From: Vitis vinifera
Taxonomy: Eukaryota > Streptophyta > Magnoliopsida > Vitales > Vitaceae
Assembly: GCF_030704535.1 (NCBI RefSeq)
Contig: NC_081822.1
Location: 34,641,501-34,705,500, forward strand
Reading direction: 5' to 3'
Length of the DNA stretch: 64,000 nucleotides
Shown here: positions 11,981 to 23,194 of the stretch, piece by piece
How positions within the stretch are numbered: position 1 is the stretch's first letter
How the letters are laid out: every line of letters starts with the position of its first letter
Position numbers and translations under genes: made by a program
The notes under the pieces: generated by a model
What the model saw: only the letters and a program-made list of their open reading frames with translations
What the model was told of the DNA's origin: nothing
Database searches by the model: none

Positions 11981-13711
11981 CCCCCCGCAAGTGCACCGAG
12001 CACTTGGAAGATGCTTGGTGAAGATATCTGCTAGTTGCTCAGAGGATGGAATGTACTGAATGGCAAGATCATGCAGAAGAATTTTGTCATGAATGAAATG
12101 TAAATCAAGTTTGATATGCTTGGAGTGGGCATGGAAGACATAGTTAGCAGCAAGAGCGCCAACACTTTTGCTGTCACACCATATTAAGGGATTATCAAAT
12201 GGTGAGATGCAAAGTTCCTTCAAGAGAGCTTGAACCCAGGTAATTTCAGCTATCAAAGTAGCAAGGGCATGGTACTCCAATTCAGCACTACTACGGGACA
12301 CAACTTTCTACTTTGATGATGACCATGAAATCAGATTGGAGCCAAGGAAGAGACCATAGTCGTTGGTACTGCGATGGTCATCCAGACAAGAAGCCCAGTC
12401 AGCATCTGTGAAGCCTTGGAATTCAAAGGTGGGAGAAGCATGAAGTAAGAGACCATGAGAGGACGCGCCCTTAAGATAGCGGACGATTCTCTTGACAGCC
12501 AGCTAGTGGGTGGTCGTTGGGGAAGCCATAAACTGGCATACCTTGTTAACGGCAAAAGAAAGATTTGGACGTGTAACAGTAACATACTGCAATGCGCCAA
12601 CAATGTTGCGATATGAAGTAGATCACCATCAGTGAGAGAGAGGGGCTTGGCCAAGGAACCCAGTGTAAGAACAAGTTTAGCATCAGTTATGGCAGTACGA
12701 GTGAGTAGGTCATGCACATATTTTTGTTGGCAGAGATGAAGAGAATCAGTACTGTGAGTAACCCCAATGCCAAAGAAATAGTAAAGGGAACCAAGGTCAC
12801 GAAGAGAAAAGGTGGAGCTGAGCTGAGAGATAAAAAAGGTAACCTGAGAGGCACAACTACTAGTGACGAGGATGTCATCAACGTAGACAAGAATGAGGAG
12901 AACATTAGATGTTGCATGTTTGAAGAATAAAGAGGTGTCTGCGCAAGAAGATTCAAATCCCCAAGTGGTAAGAGAAGCACTGAGTTTGTGGAACCAAGCT
13001 GTTGGAGCTTGTTTAAGCCCGCAAAGGGCTTTATGAAGATGGCAGACGTAAGATGGGTGTTGACGATGAGCAAAGCCAAGGGGTTGTTGCATGAAGACCT
13101 GGTTGTGAAGGTCACCATTTAGAAATGCATTTTGAATGTTCAGTTGTCAAATGGGCCATTGGGATGAAAGTGCAAGAGTGAGAACAATAAGAATGGTGGT
13201 CGGCTTCACTATAGGGCTGAAGGTATAAAAATAGTCAATTCCCTGAGTTTGGGTGAAACCCTTGGCCATAAGATAAGCCTTGTGACGATCAATATTGAAA
13301 TACCCATTTGCATCCAATAATATTCCCATGAGAAGGGAGATGAACAAGAGACCAAGTGTTATTACGGAGTAAAGCTTGATATTCAACATCCATTGCCAGT
13401 TGCCATTGAGGATCCTTAATATCCTGTCGTCGAAAAGTGTAGGGTTCAGTGGGAGTAGATGCAATAAGAGCCTTGGGTTTTGTGATGCCTACCTTTGAAC
13501 GGGTTACCATGGGATCAATATTGTGGAAGGAAGGTAAGGGTGGAGCAGAGGAGGGGGAGGCAGTAGAGGGATCCTGAATTAGAGGAGGTAGAAACTGGAT
13601 AGATGATGTAGTGGCAGGTGGTAGGGAATTGGAACTAGGAGATAGAGGTGGTAGGGAAGAATGAATAGGTGCAGGAGTTTTGAAATAATCGGGTTTTTTA
13701 GGACACGTCAA
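11978..13711 (-). mobile_element. 5'-truncated, frameshifted Ty1/Copia pol (reverse transcriptase and RNase H)
   Basis: Several minus-strand frames together give the 3' part of a Copia polyprotein. The order is: a proline/serine-rich stretch before RT with MVTRSK (13711-13289); GCKWVF and [17 protein letters not shown] (to about 13147); LCGLKQAP and the RT active site YVDD at 12874-12885; then RNase H with SSAELEYHALA, DSKSVGALA and QLADIFTKHLP (12301-11978). At least three frame breaks separate these blocks. Gag, protease and integrase are absent. The element cannot work on its own. It sits where TPS-3 loses its remaining exons. Confidence 0.85.
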
Positions 13712-14261
13712 ATTCTCAAAGCATAAAATCTTTCATAAATTTGTAGGTCAAAAAGAGTGGTGAAGATCCACATGTTAGTATTTAATTAAGAGAAATTTTA
13801 GAAAAATTGGTCAAAAGTCAATAATTTGAAATTTTTGCCACGTTATATGTATGGAGTGGGAATTTCATAACTCTATTAACTCTAATTATATGAGAGTCTA
13901 TTCCTATAGTGTAGATAGAACGTATTTTGCATTGATTAAGGTTGAGTATTTACTCTTAATGAATATCATATTCCTTATGGATGGTATATTTAAATGCAGA
14001 ACATACTTGATAGATTCACCTATATGAGAGTGAAGGTAGGGTCGCTTCCTATGAGAGCTTAGGCAGGTCCGTAGCCACTAGTGTTGTATTTTGTATTCTT
14101 CCCTGATAATGGTGATATCCCTACAACTCCGTAGATGTAAGCAAATTGCCGAACCACGTAAATATTGTTTTGTGCGTGTGATTGTTTTTCTTTGGCGTGT
14201 GTTTTTTTTCTATTTTCTTGTTTCTCACAAGTTGGGAATTCAGCTTAATTCCCTTTAGTAA
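13712..14261. repeat. Retroelement-like segment between Copia pol and the broken end of TPS-3
   Basis: Non-coding. The right end on the plus strand (GTAAGCAAATTGCCGAACCA, then T-rich sequence ending TTTCTCACA) resembles the U5 end of plant Copia LTRs, but it does not match the LTR at 11980. It may be a solo LTR or part of a second element. TPS-3 coding homology stops abruptly at about 14262. Borders and family are unresolved. Confidence 0.35.
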
Positions 14262-15090
14262 GGCCTTGCCTCAAGCCTCTCTAAGCCTTTCCTAATGGGC
14301 GGTATAAAGCATGAGTTACTTGTGTTGCAAGAGGGTGTTCTAAATGTTCCATTATAGACTCGAGGTGAGTGGTGGCGAAAGCAAGTGCTTCATCTAGTAT
14401 ATCTTCTTCCCACACCCTGAGATGTGCAGCTTCATACAAGCCTAGTAGGCCACATGCATCATTGATCAAAGACTCCTTAAACCTTCCCTTTTCATCCGTG
14501 TACCTGTTGAATATATCTGTAATCATCACCAAAACATAGAATGTTATATGTGAGCTTTGCTAGATGATATTCAAGCACCTTATAATACATGATATTCATG
14601 AGGCTTACCACATGAAATATTGAAGCCTTGTTGTCTTAGTAGTCGAAATCGATGTGCAACATCATAGAGATCATCATTTTATGTCATCAATGCAATGATA
14701 GTTATCATAGGTATTTTGTAATGCTTCTTCAATCTCTTTTTCAAAGTGGTATGCCACCCCAAGCCGTTGAACTGCATCGATAAACTTCAGCTGTTTTGAA
14801 GGGTCACCAGCTGCAGCCTTTAGCTCTCTTCTCACTTCCTCCTTCAGATCTTCCAACTGCTGCTCTTTATGGGCAAGAGTTATCTGCATCAATAAATTTC
14901 AAGAACAAAAATTAAGAAAATCTTTAGATGGTTGTGCAAACTTCATATATCACAAAATTACCTCATCATCAGGAGAGTTGGTCATGATGAAACTATTGCC
15001 CCACGTGCTAGGGTTAAAATTTGCAGTCCGGCGATTAGTCTCTGGATTAGCATCTGGGGCTGGAGAACAGGCTGAGTAATCAGTAGACAT
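14262..15090 (-). pseudogene. TPS-3: three-exon terpene synthase stump with two frameshifts
   Basis: Exon 1 is 14962-15090 (43 codons, ATG at 15090) and carries a true RRx8W motif (RR-TANFNPST-W), unlike the RPx8W of TPS-1, -2 and -5. Its exon 1 sequence differs markedly, so it belongs to another TPS-a subgroup. Exon 2 (14609-14883) is 275 bp, one more than normal: an extra A in a run near 14680 breaks the frame at GAT-GAC-ATA. Exon 3 starts at about 14518 after a good TTACAG acceptor. It keeps [11 protein letters not shown] and THLESIMEH, then loses one base in the P-I-R-K-G-L segment (near 14295), giving an early stop, and ends in retroelement sequence at about 14262. Exons 4-7, and so the DDxxD motif, are not found nearby. 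Clearly dead. Confidence 0.85.
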
Positions 15091-16626
15091 GTTGCTGGTA
15101 ACGAGAACTGTAACTCAGTACACAAGCACTCAATATATGAATAAGATAGCTTGCAATCTTCGGTAATGTTTGGCGTACAATTATGCAATGAATAAGATGG
15201 GAAATGGTTGATTACAATTAGGCAATGTTTGGCTTACACAAATCAACATCATATTCCTTTTCTCCTTCACCCTGATGTTTTCACTCAAATAAAAAATTAT
15301 TCCTATAGAAATGAAATATCACTATCAAGTGATGAGATTTCAATTAATCTTTTATAAGAAGTATTTTGATTCCTTTTGTAAGTTGATTTTATATACACTT
15401 TCTAAAAAATAAAATACTCATTTGGGTAAATTATTTTTTAAAATGTTTTTTTTTTATTTTATAAAAAACATATCAAGTCAACTTATGTAATGTAAATTGA
15501 ATTTAATTCAAATCTTATTAAAAAAAAATATTTTGTAAGTACAAATAAATAATATTTAATAATAATAATTTAATTCATATTTATTAATATTATTTTATCT
15601 TAAATAAATTTTTTTTTAAAATAGAGTTTAATTTTTGAACCTATACATGAACTAAGTTTTTTTTATTATTATATGCACATATTTAATACTCAATTAAGTA
15701 TTCTATAATTTATTTATTTTAATCTTTATAACCAGTTTTTTGAATTCCAAATTATTTTTAAAAATCAAAAAAACTCAGTAAAGAATTTAAAACATTAATT
15801 ATATCTTACTTTAAATATTGTTTTGTGTACAAGAAAAATAGTAAAATTGTATTCATACATGTAATGAATCTTTTGTAGTGAAACATTTAATGGTATTTTT
15901 ATATATAATCATTAAACTTATCATTAAATTTAATATAGAGATTTGCTTGATTTGAAGTTTATTTTTTAAGTGTACAAAGTCACAAAAATTTAGTTTTATG
16001 TAAAACAAAAAAATAAAGTTATTTTATATCAATTTTTGTTAATATATTTATGGTATTTATTGAATCATTATTTGAATTTTAAATTATTTTTAAAAATTAT
16101 TAAACTGGTTAGTGAATTTATTGTCTTACATTTTGTTTAATTTGAAATTTTTTAACTAGTGAAAAAAATCACAAAATTATGATTATATAAAATAATTGGC
16201 AAAGGGATTTAGAATGAACTTAGGGTTGTAATTTTCTAGTGTTAATTTTATCGGTTTTGAGTTATATGATATTTTAATACTAATTGAATTGATTTTTTTT
16301 TTTGTTTGAAATTATTTTTAAAAATTAATAAAATTTTATATTAAGCATTATTTTATTTGAAATCTATTTGCTTAATTAAAAACTTTTAAAAAGTTCAAAA
16401 AATTCATAAAAATACATACAATTTAAAAAATATATATTTAAAGATGTTTTTTTTTCTTGTATCGGTTTTAAGTAGTGGAGAGAAAATAAAAGAAAAACAC
16501 ATCATATTTACACCTTTTTTCATTCTTTTGAAAAATGAAAGAACCCCGATAGAAAAAACAAATAAAATTATTGAGCAGCTACTGATGGTATAAAACGAAA
16601 TGAAAATTGGAATACATAAATCACAA
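15091..16626. other. AT-rich intergenic sequence with a diverged repeated module
   Basis: No gene seen. Between about 15700 and 16420 a degenerate module recurs (AAATTATTTTTAAAAAT, then AAACT-TTA, then TTTGAAATTTATT and TAGTGAAAAA). The same module occurs at 35040-35640 and 49270-49860. It may be an old AT-rich tandem family. Confidence 0.4.
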
Positions 16627-16876
16627 CATGAAAGAAAAGAATCAAATCCTCAAAGAATGGATTTTGATTTTAATTAAAATGGAAAATTTTCCAATCCTAA
16701 TTCCATATTCCCTGAATTTAATTTCATTTTCCTTCCCACTTTCTTTTCGCTTACTTTTCTTCCCGTTTTGACTTTTGATCCTTTCCCTTGGACTTTGCCC
16801 AAACTTCACATCCGCTCACATGTAGCATGCTACGAGGCACTGCAAAGTGGTACTAGTCTTCTTATATTATCAAAGT
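16627..16876. repeat. Left member of a direct repeat pair flanking TPS-4
   Basis: About 250 bp starting CATGAAAGAAAAGAATC and ending near GTACTAGTCTTCTTATATT. It is clearly related, in the same orientation, to 20369-20650, including CTTTCCTTCCCACTTTC versus CACTTTCCTTCCCACTTTC and a shared CTTCACA-CC-CTCACAT segment. No coding potential. Confidence 0.6.
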
Positions 16877-18142
16877 TGTACAACATTGAATCAATAATGA
16901 AATGTATAATATATAGACAAAAACATGGAAAATGATGAAGTTCATTGAACCAATTATCAAAATGTATAATCAACTACAACATGGAAAATGATATGTTCGT
17001 TGAATCAAGTATCAAATGTATAGGATATTCTTACCAAGCCCTCACCAAGAAATAAAGGTTCTCACGGAATTTTACTTCAAGCTAGCAATGCATTGCATGA
17101 TCTTCACCATCTTGAGGAGCACTGATAGACCAACACCCAGTCGTATAAATATTGTCCACTTTGGGACACAATGTCCCATAAAATTATAGGGTCAACTAGA
17201 CAAACACCTCCAATTGAATCAAACAAACCCTCACACTAGAGTAGAAGATCAATTTTAATACCATTTGTAATCATTCACACCCAACAATGTAGTTATTATC
17301 CACTTTAAGTCTAAAGAAACTTTCATAACTTTAAAACGCATCTATAGGGTTAAGAGAAGTTGATACTTATATAGTATTGAGAACTTTTTCCTCTATCCGA
17401 TATAAAATATCACATACACAACTATTTCCATAACCAACTAAATCACCCGCTCGCCATTTGAGACCAATATGACAATGCAAGGCTAGCTATTGCAATTGGT
17501 CTTCCTTCCACCAAATTATACATTCAAGGGACCAATATTAACTATTAGTATATGTTCACATAACCACATAACCATTTAGCCACTGTTTGGTCTATAAAAT
17601 AGAAACACCGTTTATTTCTCTTCATTTATATCAGCACAATTCAATTGATTAAGAGTGTGTTTGACAGTAATTTTAGATAGCATTTATAACCTTTCTAATA
17701 TTTGAAATATAAAAAATTTTAAGTGTTAGTAATATTAAAAACACTTTCTAAAATAACTATCAAACTCACTCTAATTAAAATTGAGCTAAAGCAATTTATT
17801 TCCTTCTCACCCTTGTATGTATATTTCCTAGCTACAACAATGATAATTCCTCAAAGCCTTCTACTATTTCATTCTCTTGCATATATAATGTATTCCTCAA
17901 ACTTCTTTATATATATCGTTGTTGTTACTATTTTTTATATATCAAATGTTAGAAACACATTATTATAGGCATATGTGGATACAATAATTGTATAGTTACC
18001 AATTTACTTGAAATTGACTACAGACTTTGGAACTATTATCTTAAATCAAATGGAAGAATTGCATCACTATTATAATGTAAGCCTTATCCAACTATAATAG
18101 GTAAGAAACCTAGGAGAACTCCCACTCTAGAAATTGGGGTTA
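16877..18142. other. Intergenic sequence, nothing identified
   Basis: Moderately AT-rich. A short imperfect duplication near 16880-17030 repeats ACATGGAAAATGAT. No gene or RNA could be supported. The short plus-strand ORF at 17723-17968 shows no recognisable domain. Confidence 0.4.
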
Positions 18143-20118
18143 CGGGTTTCAAAGGCAGATTTTGGCCCTAGCATATGGGGTGAGAGGTTCGTTAGCTACA
18201 CTCTAGCTGATGAGGTAATTTCTGACATATATATATATACACATATAACACATCTTAACCATCCAATGTTTTTCTAAACAATAGTTTGTGTATGCAATTT
18301 CGCTGTACATGCAGATAGCCCGTGGCCATAAAGAGCAGCAGGCTGAAGATCTGAAAGAGGAAGTGAGAAGAGGGCTAATGGCTGCTGCTGGTAACCCGCA
18401 CACAACATTTGAACTATTTTAATCGAATTCAACCGCTTGGGGTGGCATACCACTTTGAAAGAGAGATAGAAGAAGCATTGCAACATATCTATGATATCTA
18501 TTATAATGTTGATCATAAAGATGATGATTGATTCAATGTTTCTCTTTAATTTTGACTGCTAAGACAACAAGGATTCAATATGTCATGTGGTAAGGCATGA
18601 ACTATCATCTATTAGGTAAAATGAAATCTTAATAACATCATCACAATCTTATTCTGGAACGCTTTTATATCATATTTCTGTGAATAAATGTAGATATATT
18701 CAACAAGTTCAAGGATGAAAAAGGGGGCTTCCAGGAATCTTTGATCAATGATGTGAGAGGCATACTAGGGTTGTATGAAGCCACACATCTCCGAGTGCAT
18801 GAAGAAGGAATACTTGATGAAGCACTCGTCTTTACCACCACTCACCTTGAGTCGGTCGTAGAACATTTAGAATATCCTCTTGCAGAACAAGTTACTCATT
18901 CCCTGAAGCAGCCCGTTAGGAAAGGTTTGAACAGACTAGAGGCGAGGTTGTTTATATCCATCTACCAACATGAAGCTCCGCATGATAAAGCTTTGCTGAA
19001 GCTGGCGAAGTTAGACTTCAACCTGGTGCAGTCACTGCACTAGGAAGAGCTGAGCAATCTTTCTCTTATTGCTAACCATGTTAATTTATTTTAGGTGGCA
19101 TAAAGAACTAGACCTTGGCATGAAGATACCATTTGCTCGAGATAGACTGGTGGAAAGCTACTTCTTTGTACTTGCTATGTTTTCTGAGCCCCAACATTCA
19201 AGACCGAAGTACTTTCCATAATATCCACTATAGATGACATGTATGATGCATATGGTACACTCGAAAAACATAAGCTTTTTGCAGAAGTGATTGAGAGGTT
19301 TCTTCTCTGCAAATAATCCACCTTGATTTTGTCCACAATTTTGAAATATGTACTTGCGTTGATTTAAACCTAATCAAGACCTGGATGTTCATTTATCCTC
19401 AGGTGGGATGAAAGCAACAGTCAACCGCCAGAATACATGGAAGTGATCTATCAGGTACTCTTAGATGTCTACAAAGAAATTGAGGAAGAGATGGACAAAG
19501 AAGGAAAAGCAAATTGCTTCCACTATGCAAAAGAAGCGGTAAGTGCCATTTTTACTTGATGGTGTTCCGTAGTGGCCAGACATTCGACTAAACAGATCAA
19601 CTTAAATGTAATACAGATAATAATTGGGTTCAAAACATAAACCCAAGCATAACCTAATTATTCGACATGTTTAACTCATTTGATTTATTTATCAAAATCA
19701 AATTTTAAATAATCAGATTAAATAGATTGAACTTATAATTAGATTAATCAACATAATTATTAAAATGTCAATTCGGATTAAATTTGTGTTATACAGGTTA
19801 GTATAAAACAACTTATTTAGTCAATAGATTACGTAGGTTAATATAAATTTAACTTAAATACACTTATATTCAATCTGATCTCGTGAAAAAATGTGTTAAG
19901 TTTGAGTTATGTAGGTGAATCAAGCAAAAAATTAAGTATTTGTTTGTGAGATGAAAATTCAGGTTGACTCTTACTTTGACGAAGCATAATGGTTCCATGA
20001 AGGACATGTACCATAGAGGAATATATGCAAGTTGTACGAGTAAGCTTAGCCACAACCCTCTCTTTCATTTGGAAGAGGAGAAATGATAATAAAAGAGGCC
20101 TTTGATTGGGTTTATAAG
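18143..20118 (+). pseudogene. TPS-4: decayed terpene synthase in opposite orientation
   Basis: Recognisable exons on the plus strand: exon 1 ends at 18214 (FGPSIWGERF, no valid start); exon 2 18315-18589 ([15 protein letters not shown], a frameshifted middle, [15 protein letters not shown], then stops); exon 3 from 18694, open through [10 protein letters not shown] to a TAG at 19041-19043 where paralogues have lysine. The intron 3 donor is lost, leaving only about 40 bp to exon 4 (19095-19297). Exon 4 keeps [11 protein letters not shown] and DDMYD (19233-19247) but has a frame-breaking deletion between them. Exon 5 (19403-19538) is open. Exon 6 starts at about 19951, has stops from 19987 and fades by 20118. 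Exon 7 is absent. The [17 protein letters not shown] wording differs from the TPS-5 subfamily. Direct repeats flank it. Confidence 0.85.
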
Positions 20119-20368
20119 TTTATTAAATCATGTTATTGTGTGCATGGATGTTAAATCGTTGAAGTAACTTAAAAATTCACAATCCGTCATCTTTAACATA
20201 CATAATAGCAAAAGTATATGGTAAAACAAAGAAAGATAAATTGATTTTTTATGATACAAATATGACTAAAATCTTTTCCTCAAACATTTAAAATAATAAA
20301 TTTAGTTTAATATAAATAAATTAAATATTAGTATAATAATATTAAATAATAGGAAGAGATAAATTAGA

Positions 20369-20650
20369 ACATGAAAAAAAAGAAACAAATCCTCAAGGAA
20401 TGGATTTAGATTTTATTGATTCACCTTTCTAATGGTTGCATAAATGAATTAAAATATAAGAAATGGAAATTTTTCCAATCCCCGTTCCATATTCCCTTAG
20501 TTTAATTTCACTTTCCTTCCCACTTTCTTTTCTTCCTCTTATCACTCTTGATTCCTTTCCCTTGCACTTTCCTCAAACTTCACACCCCCTCACATTTAGT
20601 ATGCTCCATGGCATTTCAAAGTTGTACTAATCTTCTTACATTTTCAAAAT
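20369..20650. repeat. Right member of the direct repeat pair flanking TPS-4
   Basis: About 282 bp, same orientation as 16627-16876. It carries an extra segment of about 45 bp (near 20425-20475) absent from the left copy. The gap on its left (20119-20368) is AT-rich with no gene. Confidence 0.6.
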
Positions 20651-21209
20651 ATTCCCCAATCCATTTGTAGAGATAGGAATGACACCTGCAGCCCAAAGAA
20701 AACTGCACTCAAGGCATTTCTGGTTATCTGATGATTTTAAAAACAATTCTCAAAAATCAAAATTTAAAAACAATTCCTAAAAACAAGTATTAGTTCATTT
20801 TTAAGAATAAAGTGTTCAAAAACTCATATATTCGTGAAGGCACTGCACACTTCCTTGTAATGTAAAAGTTCTTAACTTGTTTTCAAATTCCAATTGTTTC
20901 TCAAAGCACTTCAAAAAGAACACCTCAAACTTTTCCAAAAATCAGCCTGTTTTGAAAACAAATTTTCAAAAAACTGTTTTCAATCAAAAATTAACAAAGG
21001 GTGTTTACGTGCCAAATGTGTTTACATGCATACGATAGAAAGAAAGCAAAGGAATATTGCAATAGTGACAAAGACTATTCTCAGAGTCAGAAGTGACTGA
21101 CACAAAGAAAAGAACCTATTGAAGGTTCCACCAGTGCTGGTCCAGTTAAGAGATGGAAAGGCAAAAACAAATGAACCTGATACAGTCACCTTGCTGAGAC
21201 AAGCTTTTA
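20651..21209. other. Intergenic sequence downstream of the CNL pseudogene
   Basis: No gene supported. Short ORFs are not domain-bearing. On the minus strand this is the 3' flank of the CNL relic. Confidence 0.4.
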
Positions 21210-23194
21210 GTAATGGTTTATGATGGGAATGTGCCATACCTTTGGGTGATCGAACACTTCCTTCACCTTGTATGCTCTCTGCAAGTTCCTCTGCAACAAC
21301 AACATCCAAATGCATTTCTTAGAGGATGGCAAGGTATTCATTACCTTGAGGCAGCTTCTTCAGATCAGCACACCTGCCAACGAATAGTTTCTGGAGTTTT
21401 TGACAAGGGCCCCCTTCTCTATAATTATCTCATCCAAACCAGGATAATCATGTAAATATAAAGCTGTAAGCTTATGCAACTTGGAACTGTGCACAACTGC
21501 CTCCCAGCATATGCCTTGACAAGCATAAGCCATCCCAGATTTGGTAAAGCTTGGGAGTAAGGAAACGGGTCTTCTCTCAATCTCGGCCAGTTTGGATTCA
21601 AAGATGTAAGGCTCTCAAGTGAGTGAAACCAATCTGGAACTCTCTGCATCTATCCAACCAGAACAAGTTTCTGAAGAGGCGGAGGAGGTGTTGATACTGC
21701 GTCTATTTGGGGGACTTCCTCCTGATCTTTCACCATCTTGAATTGAGCCGCATGAGTCCATCCCATCCCCTTCTCCTCACCTTTGAAATGCCAAATCTAG
21801 TGAGCTGTGTCATGCTTTTTACTTGTTTCAGTATATTGCCCACTTCTTCAACACGATCCAGAACATGCAAGTTCTTTAAATTGCAATTGTCTAAGGGTGC
21901 CAGTATCCCACATATAAGTTCAAATCATGAATCCCACCACACATGTGGGACATTGCCAGATACTGCTGTGAGTTCTGCAACTTTGCTATCCCACTTGGAA
22001 GTGTCTCTAGACGCCCTAGCCTTGTCTCCCAAATGTTCTAGGGCTGAAGATTGCAGAGTTTCCCTATTGATTCTGGGAGCTCCTTCACCTTTGTCTTTTT
22101 CAAGTTCAAATACCTTAGATTGAACAGATGGAGTATTTTATAGGGTAATATATGAACTGGGATACACCCATCAAAAAAAAATATATGTATATCAACTGGG
22201 ATACCTTCCAGATCTAAGACTCTCAGTATTCTGAAGTTGAATTCAGATAGGAATGTGTTCAGGGAAGATGGAGTCTTCAAGTAAATGACAAACAAAAATA
22301 AAGAGCAACTATCAATAATTTTACTTCTCTATCACTTTTTTGAATTGACAAACACCATGCTCTACTGTCTACTATTGCTTGTAGCTCGTCATAGGCAGTG
22401 CAAAAATTCTCTCTTTCTGAGATAGAAGAACATGTTCCTGCAAAAGATCATGCATCTTGAAAGCTTTTGATCAACCAAACTGGTTCAAGAGCTGGGTTGT
22501 TGCTTGGCTCCCACTTCAAGCTATCATGAACTTTCCACCACTCACATTCCCATTTCTTGGAAGCCAGAAGACCACTCAAGGTTACAATAGCAAGAGATGG
22601 GCCTTCACACTTGTCACAATGTCTTTAGCTACGGTTTTGAGCTTGGGGGGGGCAACTATTGGGAATGCAAAAAAAGCATTCATACAGAAGAGGTCCATGA
22701 CTCATTCTTTCCCAGTGGATTAACATGGTGAACATGGCATCCATCTCCAAAAGAAGCTGCAATGTCTTCTTTTCAGTTGTAAGCTAGACTCTGCTTCCAT
22801 GCCTACCATCAGGAAGTGATACTTTTATTTTATTCCAAAGATGCATATCCATGCTTACTTCCATAGATGCCTTGTCCACAGGTTCATTGGAAGATAAACT
22901 TTGATCAAGACACCTTGCAAAGTTTCCATCTCTTTTTGGTCTGTTCATGGAATAGATGTACTCATCAATGATGCCTTCTACATCATAGACTATGTCCCTC
23001 ACAATTGCCACCCAAGCTTTCTCACCTTCTGATCTGACACCTTTTCTGTCAATGTCCACTAGAAAGGCTTTCATGCTCACCAACTCTTGCTGGATTTCAG
23101 CAAGCTCATTCCAAACTCCCACTAACAGGGAGGCTTCTTTCTCAAGGAGGGAAATTATCTTGCTACTCAAGCTCTCCACTGGAACAATGTCCAT
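21210..23194 (-). pseudogene. RPM1-like CC-NBS-LRR (CNL) resistance gene relic
   Basis: The N-terminus is open from the ATG at 23194. It has an Rx-type coiled-coil domain (MDIVPVESL, KEASLLVGVWNELAEIQQEL) and a degraded EDVID motif (VEGIIDEY). It then jumps to LWNKIKVSLPDGRHGSRV, the RNBS-B part of NB-ARC, before a stop near 22784. The P-loop and kinase-2 blocks are therefore deleted. Further down in changing frames are a GLPLA remnant (EGPSLAIVTLSG, near 22600), a decayed MHD-region remnant near 22450, LRRs (RILRVLDLEG, LRYLNLKKTKVKELPESIGK; 22038-22295), more LRR (RVPDWFHSLESLTSL; 21425-21649) and a C-terminal MHLDVVVAEELAE segment near 21310. Multiple stops and frameshifts preclude function. 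Such proteins are cytoplasmic immune receptors. Confidence 0.85.

Noticed and set aside
22457..22723. Plus-strand ORFs over the CNL region (21707-22123, 22457-22723, 22992-23207)
   Set aside because: These are shadow frames of the minus-strand CNL relic, with no domain of their own.
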